Positions 12,430-25,299 of a stretch of DNA of 51,000 nt are shown here, piece after piece (the first letter of the stretch is position 1; every line of letters begins with the position of its first letter). The notes below the pieces were generated by a model that worked only from the letters and a program-made list of their open reading frames with translations, was not told the DNA's origin and ran no database searches. The DNA comes from Tubiluchus corallicola (taxonomy: Eukaryota > Priapulida > Priapulimorpha > Priapulimorphida > Tubiluchidae): NCBI GenBank assembly GCA_030141605.1, contig JAQGDQ010000456.1:128172-179171 (forward strand), read 5' to 3'. Position numbers and translations under genes: made by a program.

Positions 12430-15400
12430 AACCAGCAAGATCATACAGACGCAAGATGACAAGATCATACAGAAGCAAGATGACAATCACACAGGAGCAA
12501 TACGACAATCACACAGGAGCAAGATGACAATCTTACAGAAGCAAATTGGCAATCATACAAAAGTAAGATGACAATCACACAGGAGCAAAATGACAATCAT
12601 ACAGAAGCAAGATGACAATCTTACAGAAGCAAATTGGCAATCATACAAAAGTAAGATGACAATCACATAGGAGCAATACGACAATCATACAGAAGCAAGA
12701 TGACAATCTTACAGAAGCAAATTGGCAATCATACAAAAGTAAGATGACAATCACACAGGAGCAATACGACAATCACACAGGAGCAAGATGACAATCTTAC
12801 AGAAGCAAATTGGCAATCATACAAAAGTAAGATGACAATCACACAGGAGCAAGATGACAATCTTACAGAAGCAAATTGGCAATCATACAAAAGTAAGATG
12901 ACAATCACATAGGAGCAATACGACAATCATACAGAAGCAAGATGACAATCACACAGGAGCAAGATGACAATCACACAGGAGCAAGATGACAATCACACGG
13001 GAGCAAGACGACAATCACATAGGAGCAAGATGACAATCTTACAGAAGCAGATTGGCAAATCATACAAAAGTAAGATGACAATCACATAGAAGCAATACGA
13101 CAATCACACAGGAACAAGATGACAATCACACAGGAGCAAGATGACAATCACACGGGAGCAAGACGACAATCACATAGGAGCAAGATGACAATCTTACAGA
13201 AGCAGATTGGCAAATCATACAAAAGTAAGATGACAATCACATAGAAGCAATACGACAATCACACAGGAACAAGATGACAATCACACAGGAGCAAGACGAC
13301 AATCACACAGGAACAAGACGACAATCACACAGGAACAATACGACAATCACACAGGAACAATACGACAATCACACAGGAGCAAGACGACAATCACACAGGA
13401 ACAAGACGACAATCACACAGGAACAAGACGACAATCACACAAGAGCAAGACGACAATCACACAGGAACAAGACGACAATCACACAAGAGCAAGACGACAA
13501 TCACACAAGAGCAAGACGACAATCACACAGGAACAAGATGACAATCACACAGGAGCAAGACGACAATCACACAGGAGCAAGATGACAATCACACGGGAGC
13601 AAGACGACAATCACATAGGAGCAAGATGACAATCTTACAGAAGCAGATTGGCAAATCATACAAAAGTAATATGACAATCACACAGGAGCAATACGACAAT
13701 CACACAGGAACAAGATGACAATCACACAGGAGCAAGACGACAATCACACAGGAGCAAGATGACAATCACACGGGAGCAAGACGACAATCACATAGGAGCA
13801 AGATGACAATCTTACAGAAGCAGATTGGCAAATCATACAAAAGTAATATGACAATCACACAGGAGCAATACGACAATCACACAGGAACAAGATGACAATC
13901 ACACAGGAGCAAGACGACAATCACACAGGAGCAAGACGACAATCACACAGGAACAATACGACAATCACACAGGAACAAGATGACAATCACACAGGAGCAA
14001 GACGACAATCACACAGGAACAAGACGACAATCACACAGGAACAAGATGACAATCACACAAGAGCAAGACGACAATCACACAAGAGCAAGACGACAATCAC
14101 ACAGGAACAAGATGACAATCACAGAGGAGCAAGACAACAATCACGCGGAAGCAAGATGTAATCACACAGAAGCAATATGACAATCACACAGGAGCAAGAT
14201 GACAATCACACAGGAGCAAGACAACAGTCACACAGGAACAAGACGACAATCACACAAGAGCAAGACGACAATCACGCAGAAGCAAGATGATAATCACACA
14301 GAAGCAATATGACAATCACACAGGAGCAAGACGACAATCACACAGGAGCAAGACGACAATCACACAGGAGCAAGACGACAATCACACAGGAACAATACGA
14401 CAATCACACAGGAGCAAGATGACAATCACACAGGAACAATACGACAATCACACAGGAGCAAGACGACAATCACACAGGAACAATACGACAATCACACAGG
14501 AGCAAGACGACAATCACACAGGAACAATACGACAATCACACAGGAGCAAGACGACAATCACACAGGAACAAGACGACAATCACACAGGAGCAAGACGACA
14601 ATCACACAGGAACAATACGACAATCACACAGGAGCAAGATGACAATCACACAGGAGCAATACGATAATCACACAGGAACAAGACGACAATCACACAGGAG
14701 CAAGACGACAATTACACAGGAACAAGACGACAATCACACAGGAACAAGACGACAATCACACAAGAGCAAGACGACAATCACACAAGAGCAAGACGAAATC
14801 ACACAAGAGCAAGACGACAATCACACAGGAACAAGATGACAATCACAGAGGAGCAAGACGACAATCACACAGGAACAAGACGACAATCACACAGAAGCAA
14901 TATGATAATCACACAGGAACAAGATGACAATCACACAAGAGCAAGACGACAATCACACAAGAGCAAGACGACAATCACACAGGAACAAGACGACAATCAC
15001 ACAGGAACAAGACAACAATCACACAAGAGCAAGACGACAATCACACAGGAACAAGATGACAATCACAGAGGAGCAAGATGACAATCACACAGGAACAAGT
15101 TGACAATCACACAAAAGCAAGACGACAATCACATAGAAGCAAGACGACAATCACACAAGAGCAAGACGACAATCACACAACAACAAGACGACAATCACAC
15201 AAGAGCAAGACGACAATCACACAAAAGCAAGACGACAATCACATAGAAGCAAGACGACAATCACACAGGAGCAAGACGACAATCACACAAGAGCAAGACG
15301 ACAATCACACAGGAACAAGACGACAATCACACAGGAGCAAGACGACAATCACACAGGAGCAATATGACAATCACACAGGAACAATATGACAATCACACAG

Positions 15401-15556
15401 GAGCAAGCAACAATCACACAGGAACAAGACGACAATCACACAAGAGCAAGACGACAATCACACAGGAGCAAGATGACAATCACACAGGAGCAATATGACA
15501 ATCACATAGAAGCAAGATGATAATCACACAGGAACAAGTTGACAATCACACAAATT
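12430..15556. repeat. 22-bp minisatellite, about 140 units
   Basis: Unit GACAATCACACAGGAGCAAG plus two bases, with GAGCA/GAACA and AAGACG/ATACGA variants. Larger variant blocks (ATTGGCAAATCATAC) recur at 13051, 13206, 13647 and 13823, showing higher-order duplication. The frames over it are periodicity artefacts. Confidence 0.93.
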
Positions 15557-18182
15557 CACGAAATAACTAAATAACTGTACAAGCAGCTGTTTGAATAAAA
15601 AATAAATCCACATTCAATAAACGGCTAAAACTCCAACATTTCTGTTCTGCCCTGACATTCAAATGTGCTGCCACCTGTCTCAACTCATCAATGTCATGAC
15701 AACCAACGATAAACACGTCATGTTTTAGCGTACATATAGTCAAATAACTAATTTCAGGCTGATGTGTTTGTGAATCTGCGTTCCGCATTACTTGGGTGGC
15801 GGCCAGGAACAACTAAATGAGAAACTCAATTTACGTGCACTACATTAATAATGCCTACCTTTTTAGGCAATTGCCAGCTTCTCAATTTACCCACCAGGTG
15901 GATCTGTCAAATGAAGAATTCCCTCAGGTACCTGCATCTTCCACTGCAAAAAAAAACAATTTATGAAAGCTATTTCTGATACTAGACATGGCTTAAATAT
16001 CAGAATATTTGAAGTGAATTTGCTTAAACTGAGTATGAAACATGGAGAGATTAGCTGAGCCTGGTTTCTGTCATAAACATGAAGTTACATATTTATTCTC
16101 AGCTTCAAACATTAGACCTCCTAGCTGGTTTATAAATTATGGGAGTTCTGGTATGCATGTAATCATGTAATTTTTCCTTGTCAAAACATGGAGATGAAAA
16201 ACTCGAATTACACAGGTTGCAGGCGTTAACAAGATGCCCAAACTTGACAGGAAATACTGCAAAATGTTCAACCTTGAGAGAGTTGACTGTAAGTTTATTA
16301 AGGTGTTCAAACTTGACAGAGTTGGTTGCAACTTCAGCAATATGTTCTAGCTTGACTACACTGGCTGCAAACTTTTGGTTTAGCAAGATGTTCAAACTTG
16401 ACAGGATCGACACTTTACAGCTGTGTACAGTATGTCTGAACTACCAAGGCAGTAAAACAATCTTTCGTTTCAACACAGAATAACTAATTAAATTTAACAT
16501 GTAAGGACTGTTTGAGCCAGCTACAAATGCCAGCCATGTGTCACAAATAATAGTCACACATGATATTTATACATGTTTCTTTTGTTGTCCTTATATTTGT
16601 TTTCATTTATTGTTAGTCTATAGTATCTAGTTTCTAGTATTCCACAACTAGCCTGCTCTTGGCTAGTAATACCAGTAATTTAGATTTTCTATTACATAGG
16701 AAATGCTCTAGTACTATTTTTCTGGTCATATGGTCAAGCTGTGTTGAGTTAACCTTTGACCTACAGCAAATGCGCATGCGCATAACGAAACTATGAAAAG
16801 GTTTATTCAGTGCAGCTTGAAGTGTGCCAGGGTGTAAAAAATTTTCAGTTCTCACGTGTGATTTCTGCATAAAATTTAATTGTGCTTTCAGCAAAAAGTT
16901 CTGATTTGACAAATTTTAAACTTTTGGTTTTGATTAACTTGTTTTTAATCATCTCTGATTTATCTTGGAAAAGCTTGCGGATACAAAATAACTTAGATAA
17001 TACTTCAAAGTAAATAAAAAATGCAAAGTTTAGCAAACCGTACAAGAGCAATGTTAAAAAAGATAACCAAAGATGGTAAATAGTGTCTCGAATATGCCCA
17101 TCATAACTCTGAGCAACAACAACCCTAAAAAAGATAACCAAAGATGGTAAATAGTGTCTCGAATATGCTCATCATAACTCTGGATAATGTCTCAGATATG
17201 GCCATCATAATTTCTGTTTGAATACTCAGTTTTGCTATATCTGACTAGTTAGTTCACTTTTGTTAACTATGTTAACATTTTCGTGGAATGTGTTTTGTGA
17301 TACAAACGTGTTTTACCACAAGTTATTAAACTACAAAACCAGATGTATCAACTTGTTACTATGTCTGTGTCTTTTGCCTAGACCTGAGATTTGAATTCAC
17401 TATTTCATCTTCAGCTGTTACTCATCACTGGAGGTCGAAGTTCAGATGCAAATCAACACATCATTCACATCATTGGGAAATCTTGATCTGCCTCTGCAGT
17501 TGGTGATGCTCAACGTGAAACAGTTCTAATGCAATCCACTTAGCTGAATGAATTCCATTACAATTGTTATTCTTTTACGTGTTTATTTATTTATTGTTAT
17601 TGTTTTACATGTTTATTTATTTATAAACCAATTTTGACTAATGGTCAGAGAGGACATTTTGCAGAATAAGGCACGGTCTCAATGGATTATTAATGTCGTT
17701 AAGGTAATGATGCATACACAAACTCCAAATCGACGACAGTTTCAATAAATTCGGCTGCCATCATTCGAAAGTTCATCGTCATTGTTTCGAGGTGCTGATA
17801 TGTGAGCAGGAAATAAAGACAGTACTATCACAAAAAGTGATTTGGAAATTAAAGTTTAAAGGCAAAAATCTCAATGCTGTGCCGCAAGCAAGAAGCCGCT
17901 TAGACCGCGACAAACATTCAAAGGGAAATCCGAACCTCTAATACAATTTCATATTCAAACTTTGCAGTTAGCATCGCAGGCCAGCCAATCGGGAAAGCAC
18001 ATCCCACATTTTTATGAAAGTGAATTTAGAAGGCTTGTGTTACGTTGTCTGCTAATTGGGTTATGTCTGCCTGTCTGCTAACTGCTTATACTTAGGAAAG
18101 AATAATGGATGCAACATGTTGCACTTAAACTTTGCAACAAGTTACAACAATGTGACTCTCCTCTGCCAACTTCTGGACAGAC
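15557..18182. other. No gene recognised upstream of the channel gene
   Basis: Contains a weak array of about 39-bp units (16215..16410, GTTCAAACTTGACAG-like), two 71-bp tandem copies (17055..17211, AAGATAACCAAAGATGG) and a perfect NRF1 palindrome TGCGCATGCGCA (16771..16782). It should contain the 5' UTR or promoter of the DEG/ENaC gene, but no TATA box or clear start is visible. Confidence 0.4.
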
Positions 18183-21096
18183 ATGGATGAAAATCATAAA
18201 AACGCTGAAGAGATTACTGGAGAAGAAAAGTCGATCAGAAGATTAGCAGCTACTCTAGCAGACAATACAGCTACACATGGCATAGGTAATATAAAACGTT
18301 CAAAAAGTTTGGTGAGAAAAAGCATCTGGGTAGCACTCATGTGCTTAGCTACATTACTGTTCTGCGTTCAAAGTGGAATACAGTTAAGAAAGTACATGTC
18401 ACGTCCAACGAAGATTGCTGCTACATTTCGACTAAGTAGCCAAATAATTGCTGTACCTTCTGTGACCATTTGCAACAAAAATTCTCTCCGCTTTAGCGAG
18501 TACAAGAAACTAATGCCGGAATTTTATAATACATCAGACGATTTTAACAATTGGTGGTTCATTACTATTGAAGCAGCCATTTCTGAGTTTGCAGCTAAAT
18601 TGAACCAAACTCAGCGACAAAGGATCGGTCATCAGTTAGAAGACACAGTATTGGATTGTTATTTCCCTCAAAGGCCACTAATAAGTTATAAATGTACTGA
18701 ACATTTTGAGACGAGTAACATACAACTAGACAAAGGTAACTGTTTCACCTTCAATCCTTTGAGAAGGACTCCAGATGGGGCACAAAGGGAGGGGATCACA
18801 GTGAAACGCTCCCTAGCAAAGACCGGTTTTAATTTTTTATTGAACGCAAGTCTGGAAGAATACATGCCTTTAAATACGCCTCAGCCAGGATTCGATGTCA
18901 TCATCACCCCACCAGGGGGCAGTTATATTGGTGTCTATCCATTCTTCATGCACACTGGCACGATGAACACTGCAAAAATACAGCAAACAGATGTGTACAA
19001 AATACACAAGAAAAATCGCTGTGTAAAAGAAGAAGAAGTGAATAGAGACCGAGTCACAGATGTGTTTAAAGAAGCATTTGGCACCAAATACGGGATTGAG
19101 ACTTGCAGGAAGACTTGCGAACAAAAAAAGTTGATACAGAAATGTGACTGCATGACCGGCAGCATTCCAGTGACGGAAAAACTACTGCAAGAAGCAGGAT
19201 GGACAGACGAAAATCGACCTCCGATGTGTGAAACTCTAGCTGGAGAAAATCACACCTGCTTTCAATCGACTGAACTTCTTGAAGATAATGAATGTAACTG
19301 TCCTACACCATGTAATCAAACTAGGTAATGCTTCAGTCGCATCTACATTTGGTCAGTTAAGACACTTATAAATGGCGTAATTCGTTTCAGCCCCCACCCC
19401 CCCCCGAAATGCAGATATTTCGTGTAGATATTGTACCCCCCCCCCCCCCGAAAGAAATATATTCGTTAATGACAATATAATCAGTTACATAAATGTTAAA
19501 AAAATGAGAAAATAATAAAACCAATGAAAAATAATAATAAATGTTGCTACGAATAATGACACTTTTAAGTTAAAACCTTTCGTGTCGGGAAAATGCGCAA
19601 GAATGCTACAAAATGCATTCTGGGAGGACCGCTGTCGGGCAGCACTTTCGATTTTCGTATCTTGAATATTTTTTCATTAAATGCGTCAGAAATTTCTTCG
19701 AAGCCCGATTTGTATTCTGAATTTTTTGTATAATAGGGTTTTCGTAAGTCAAAGTGCCACTGTACTTGTAAACTCGCTTTATATACTGGATTATAACATA
19801 AAGTAGTGTGTCAAGTAATGAGGTCAAAGTTCACCTACACGGATAAAGTATATGTGGGATATAAACTGCTGTAAATTACAGACTTTAAAGGAAAACCGGG
19901 TGATTGTGTAAACACGAGTTCAGAATAAAGAATGCTCTGAAATAGCGAAAACTACAATAGCTTTTTTTAAATCAAAGCTTAGCTTAAATAATAATTACAT
20001 CAGGCACTCAAGTTTCATTAAATCTTCAAAGCTACATGCGGCTCAGTGAATCAACTAAGACTGGCAGCAGCGCCTTTTTGTCACATTCGTGTGGCCGACA
20101 AATAGAAAGCGGTACCGTGATAAGCACGATCATGAACTGCAAAGTTAGATTCATGACGTCATATGATGTAAAGCCTATTTTTCGTGACATCATGTGTTTA
20201 AACAGTACTGTAACAGCTATGTGCTTGACGCATAAGGGAAGATGCCTGCCATGGTACAAACTCTGGTTAGTTTCTGACGTAAGCAATAGCTGTGTTCGGT
20301 TGCCGTTAATTAACTTTCTAGGCTAATTATTCAAATATAAGAAACAATTACTAACTTTTATAGGCAAGAAAACGCATATTTTGCACAGTAAATTAAAATG
20401 AGATTGAGTCTAAACAATCGTCCGGTCTTCCATTAAATTTAACTGAGTACAAAATTCATACAGATAGTTTTAAATTATTGTACAGTGCAAATAGTTACAC
20501 AAAAATGTAATTTTAATTTGATGTTGACATTTTGCTAAGTCCTTTGAATTTTGTTTCACAAATTTACCTTACTTATATTCTACTCTTGTCTTACATCTAT
20601 TCTGTAAAATGTTTTTAGGTATCATATTTCCTGGGAGTCCAGCCACACGCTAGACTATGACCAAACATGGAAATGGAAAGATTTTCTCACAGAGTACCAA
20701 AACGACACCACAAATATAATCCAGTACTTGGAGCACTTTCAAAACAAGTATTCTAAAACGTCGCCTGTAGATGGCGTTAACGAATTGTCATGGCTCCGTG
20801 TCATGTTTGAGACTTCGATGGTGGAAGAAATTCACGAAGAAATCACATACAAGGAAGCTGATCTAGCAGGTGATATCGGTGGCCTGCTGGGACTGTACAT
20901 TGGCATGTCTGTTTTAGCAATTTACGAGATTATTGAATTTCTCGCAGATGCAGCCATGCTTGTTTTGCAGGGAATACGACAGGCCAAAAACAAGAGAGTG
21001 AGCAATCAAGGAGACAAAAATAACGACAAATATGGCGCCTCAGAAACGGAGTTCTTGCGTTCATCACCTTCAAATAGAGATGTCACGAAGCTCTGA
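18183..21096 (+). CDS. DEG/ENaC (ASIC-like) sodium channel subunit, two exons, complete
   Basis: Two coding exons, 18183..19324 and 20619..21096, join through donor AG|GTAATG and acceptor TTTTTAG|G into one 539-residue frame, a usual DEG/ENaC length. The start ATG has an in-frame TGA 30 bases upstream (18153..18155). Visible in order: the His-Gly gating motif at residues 32-33, TM1 at about 46-66, the post-TM1 motif VPSVTICN (91-98), GNCFTFN (185-191), and a cysteine-rich extracellular region (C280, C308, C312, C321, C323, C349, C359, C371, C373, C377). Exon 2 has the pre-TM2 segment and TM2 (about 466-490), with the G-x-S selectivity filter as GMS at 476-478. The family forms trimeric, amiloride-sensitive Na+ channels in the plasma membrane, gated by protons, peptides or force. 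The ligand of this one cannot be read from sequence. The intron carries a MITE. No TATA box or nearby AATAAA is evident, so UTRs are undefined. Confidence 0.93.
19885..20436. mobile_element. 552-bp MITE flanked by TTAA, copy 1 (DEG/ENaC intron)
   Basis: The left end TTAAAGGAAAACCGG and the reverse complement of the right end TTAATGGAAGACCGG form an imperfect terminal inverted repeat of roughly 30 bp. The TTAA at each edge looks like a target duplication. No transposase reading frame fits inside. TTAA targets are typical of piggyBac and Kolobok transposons; which one mobilised this family cannot be told. The copy at 37631 has exactly the same length. Confidence 0.8.
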
Positions 21097-21235
21097 GAGA
21101 ACCAGACCTTCCAAATCTTGTAACTAAAATTATGAATTTTTTGACCAAAATACTAATATTATATATTTAATTAATACTGCATAATATTATTTTTGAGTTA
21201 GTTCATTTTTAGTTAACACGCAGTGTGTAATATAT

Positions 21236-21264
21236 ATAGTGTTATATGTGAATATATATGTGTA

Positions 21265-21312
<48 letters not shown>

Positions 21313-21332
21313 TGTGTGTATATATATGTGTA

Positions 21333-21382
<50 letters not shown>

Positions 21383-21402
21383 TGTGTGTATATATATGTG
21401 TA

Positions 21403-21469
<67 letters not shown>

Positions 21470-21545
21470 CATGCGTATGTATATATGTGTAATATATATG
21501 TGTGTGTATGTGTGTGTGTATATATGTGTAATATATATGTGTGTG

Positions 21546-21576
<31 letters not shown>

Positions 21577-21646
21577 TATGCGTGTATATATATGTGTAAT
21601 ATGTGTGTGTATGTGTGTGTGTATATATGTGTAATATATATGTGTG

Positions 21647-21679
<33 letters not shown>

Positions 21680-21760
21680 TATGCGTGTATATATATGTGT
21701 AATATGTGTGTGAGTGTGTGTGCGGCGCGCACGTGTGTGCATGTGTGTGTGTTTTATTAC
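21236..21760. repeat. GT microsatellite with TATATATGTGTAATATATATG blocks
   Basis: Eight or so GT runs of 10-50 bases alternate with TA-rich blocks. It starts about 140 bases after the DEG/ENaC stop codon and may lie in the transcript's 3' end. Alternating purine-pyrimidine DNA like this favours Z-form. Confidence 0.9.
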
Positions 21761-21764
21761 ACAC

Positions 21765-22660
21765 TAAATCGAATTTTATAAGGTTTTGAGACTTCAGTGC
21801 ATACAGGCTTTATAAACATAAAAACAAAGAGTCATCTACCATGGCAGTGCTCTCCAATGAAAGCAACATTATCACAACAGATAGACCAAACTTGCTTGAC
21901 AATGGTAACATCTAATGGCGCCTGCCAACGTGCACAAAGGGTTAACAAGGAACAATATTTAGCTGGCTTGTGTAGCAAAGAGCTCTATAAACGTGTGAAA
22001 GTCAATCGAACAGGCGGAACAAAAGCCACTCTGTTGGGGCTGTAATTGAAGCAGGTTTCATAACAATATGTTGCTAACTATTATCATTATGTATACGTTC
22101 AAACTTCCGGCGTAGACATGCGTATCCATGACAACAATGATACCAACAGACTCCCGAGAATGAAAGAGAAATTATCGTTATTCCAGGACGCACCTTTGTC
22201 TATAGCACTGTCTCCATGTAATACAAGAGTAACATATTGTCAGATTACAGTGAATTCGACGAAGTTAAAGCGGCTCAAGATTTAAAAATGCTAATGGGTC
22301 GGGTTATGATGCATGTTGCCAAGATTGCATCTAGTGAATAATCTTCCTTACAGTAATACTGGACAAGGTTAAAGGACAGAATATGACAAAAAAGAGAAAG
22401 AAGTCAAAAGAAACACAACAGAAAATAGCAACAAAAAACTGAAACATGTTGCAAACCATCGTTTCGATACAAGCGTTATTATCAACGCTAGAAATCAAGC
22501 CAAAAGAAATAAGAAGTGCGTTTATGACACTAAAATTACCAAGACTCAAAAAATCATTAGAAAAACGAAAGAGCAAAAATTAATGAATTGTCAGAATACA
22601 AGCGGAAATTACTTAGAAAGAAAACCTATAAAAGAAACGTAAAAACCTGGTAAAGATTTT
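21765..22660. other. No gene recognised
   Basis: Ordinary single-copy DNA with no frame that resembles a known protein. CGTATCCATGACAAC near 22123 is X-box-like. Confidence 0.4.
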
Positions 22661-22663
22661 GTC

Positions 22664-24838
22664 CTACATTGTCACATGAGTGTCGTAAATTAAAAAATGG
22701 CTGTTGCAGCTTGGTGATATGGTATTTTGTGCCCGGGTGTTCAACATTGTCACACGAGTGTCGTAAATTAAAAAATGGCTGTTGCAGCTTGGTGATATGG
22801 TATTTTGTACCTGGGTGTCCAACATTGTCACACGAGTGTCGTAAATTAAAAAATGGCTGTTGCAGCTTGGTGATATGGTATTTTGTACCTGGGTGTCCAA
22901 CATTGCCACACGAGTGTCGTAAATTAAAAAATGGCTGTTGCAGCTTGGTGATATGGTATTTTGTACCTGGGTGTCCAACATTGTCACACGAGTGTCGTAA
23001 ATTAAAAAATGGCTGTTGCAGCTTGGTGATATGGTATTTTGTACCTCGGTGTCCAACATTGCCACACGAGTGTCGTAAATTAAAAAATGGCTGTTGCAGC
23101 TTGGTGATATGGTATTTTGTACCTGGGTGTCCAACATTGTCACACGAGTGTCGTAAATTAAAAAATGGCTGTTGCAGCTTGGTGATATGGTATTTTGTAC
23201 CTCGGTGTCCAACATTGCCACACGAGTGTCGTAAATTAAAAAATGGCTGTTGCAGCTTGGTGATATGGTATTTTGTACCTGGGTGTCCAACATTGTCACA
23301 CGAGTGTCGTAAATTAAAAAATGGCTGTTGCAGCTTGGTGATATGGTATTTTGTACCTCGGTGTCCAACATTGCCACACGAGTGTCGTAAATTAAAAAAT
23401 GGCTGTTGCAGCTTGGTGATATGGTATTTTGTACCTGGGTGTCCAACATTGTCACACGAGTGTCGTAAATTAAAAAATGGCTGTTGCAGCTTGGTGATAT
23501 GGTATTTTGTACCTCGGTGTCCAACATTGCCACACGAGTGTCGTAAATTAAAAAATGGCTGTTGCAGCTTGGTGATATGGTATTTTGTACCTGGGTGTCC
23601 AACATTGTCACACGAGTGTCGTAAATTAAAAAATGGCTGTTGCAGCTTGGTGATATGGTATTTTGTACCTCGGTGTCCAACATTGCCACACGAGTGTCGT
23701 AAATTAAAAAATGGCTGTTGCAGCTTGGTGATATGGTATTTTGTACCTGGGTGTCCAACATTGTCACACGAGTGTCGTAAATTAAAAAATGGCTGTTGCA
23801 GCTTGGTGATATGGTATTTGTACCTGGGTGTCCAACATTGTCACACGAGTGTCGTAAATTAAAAATTGGCTGTTGCAGCTTGGTGATATGGTATTTTGTA
23901 CCTGGGTGTCCAACATTGTCACACGAGTGTCGTAAATTAAAAAATGGCTGCTGCAGCTTAGTGATATGGTATTTGTACCTGGGTGTCCAACATTGTCACA
24001 CGAGTGTCGTAAATTAAAAAACGGCTGCTGCAGCTTGGTGATATGGTATTTTGTGCCCGGGTGTCCAACATTGCCACACGAGTGTCGTAAATTAAAAAAT
24101 GGCTGCTGCAGCTTGGTGATATGGTATTTGTACCTGGGTGTCCAACATTGTCACACGAGTGTCGTAAATTAAAGAATGGCTGCTGCAGCTTGGTGATATG
24201 GTATTTGTACCTGGGTGTCCAACATTGTCACACGATTGTCGTAAATTAAAGAATGGCTGCTGCAGCTTGGTGATATGGTATTTTGTGCCCGGGTGTCCAA
24301 CATTGCCATACGAGTGTCGTAAATTAAAGAATGGCTGCTGCAGCTTGGTGATATGGTATTTGTACCTGGGTGTCCAACATTGTCACACGAGTGTCGTAAA
24401 TTAAAGAATGGCTGCTGCAGCTTGGTGATATGGTATTTGTACCTGGGTGTCCAACATTGTCACACGATTGTCGTAAATTAAAGAATGGCTGCTGCAGCTT
24501 GGTGATATGGTATTTTGTGCCCGGGTGTCCAACATTGCCATACGAGTGTCGTAAATTAAAGAATGGCTGCTGCAGCTTGGTGATATGGTATTTGTACCTG
24601 GGTGTCCAACATTGTCACACGAGTGTCGTAAATTAAAAAGCGGCTGCTGCAGCTTGGTGATATGGTATTTTGTACCTCGGTGTCCAACATTGCCACATGA
24701 GTGTCGTAAATTAAACAATGGCTGCTGCAGCTTGGTGATATGGTATTTTGTACTCGGTGTCCAACATTGCCACACGAGTGTCGTAAATTAAACAATGGCT
24801 ACTGCAGCTTGGTGATATGGTATTCTGTACCTGGGTGT
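22664..24838. repeat. 78-bp satellite-like array, about 28 units
   Basis: Unit core CGTAAATTAAAAAATGGCTG then CAGCTTGGTGATATGG. Because 78 is a multiple of 3, long frames stay open on both strands. Units of 77 bp break these in the distal third. Units at 22956..23770 alternate in a 156-bp dimer; those at 23966..24660 form 232-bp trimers. Confidence 0.95.
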
Positions 24839-25299
24839 CTATCCAAAATTTAACGCATGCTAAGGCATTTTGTTACACTCTGCTGTTATTATAACCTTTC
24901 TTCATACAGTCATAACTAAACTGCACTTCAATGCTGCCTTCAAACGGTCCAAAGTTCAGATTTCTAGTGTACTCTAAATTCGTCGTTAACACACCAGTAT
25001 TGAAACATCTTGCAGGGTGGTTAGCTTGTCTATTGACTTACAAGCCTCCAATACAACAAACAACTGCTAGTAAGGTAGCTAGAATGTTACACCCAGTGTT
25101 TATTCTACTTCCATTTAATTTCCAAACCAAATTCATTATCATTTAGGTTACTGTCTTTGTACATCGTGTTTTATTATACTGTATTACATTGCATTATATT
25201 GTATTGTACTGCATTGCGTTGCATTATGTTACGTTATGTTACATTATATCATATCTAACTACTGCATGTATTGAAATGTAGTCATCGATAAAGTTATTA

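Noticed and set aside
13274-15389. A series of + strand frames of 65-126 codons with a TITQEQDDNHTG repeat
   Set aside because: Periodicity artefact of the 22-bp minisatellite; the same peptide appears in all three phases.
12430-15556. CRISPR-like array of regular short repeats
   Set aside because: The units are contiguous with no unique spacers, and the window is eukaryotic; it is a minisatellite.
16845-17141. A 98-codon minus-strand frame with a hydrophobic segment
   Set aside because: Partly built on the 71-bp tandem copies; AT-rich composition explains the hydrophobicity.
21242-21742. A His-Thr-rich frame of 166 codons
   Set aside because: GT/AC microsatellite translation.
22664-23862. 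Overlapping frames of 367 and 397 codons on opposite strands
   Set aside because: Both are open only because the 78-bp repeat unit is divisible by three and happens to lack stops; they end where 77-bp units appear. No protein family resembles them.
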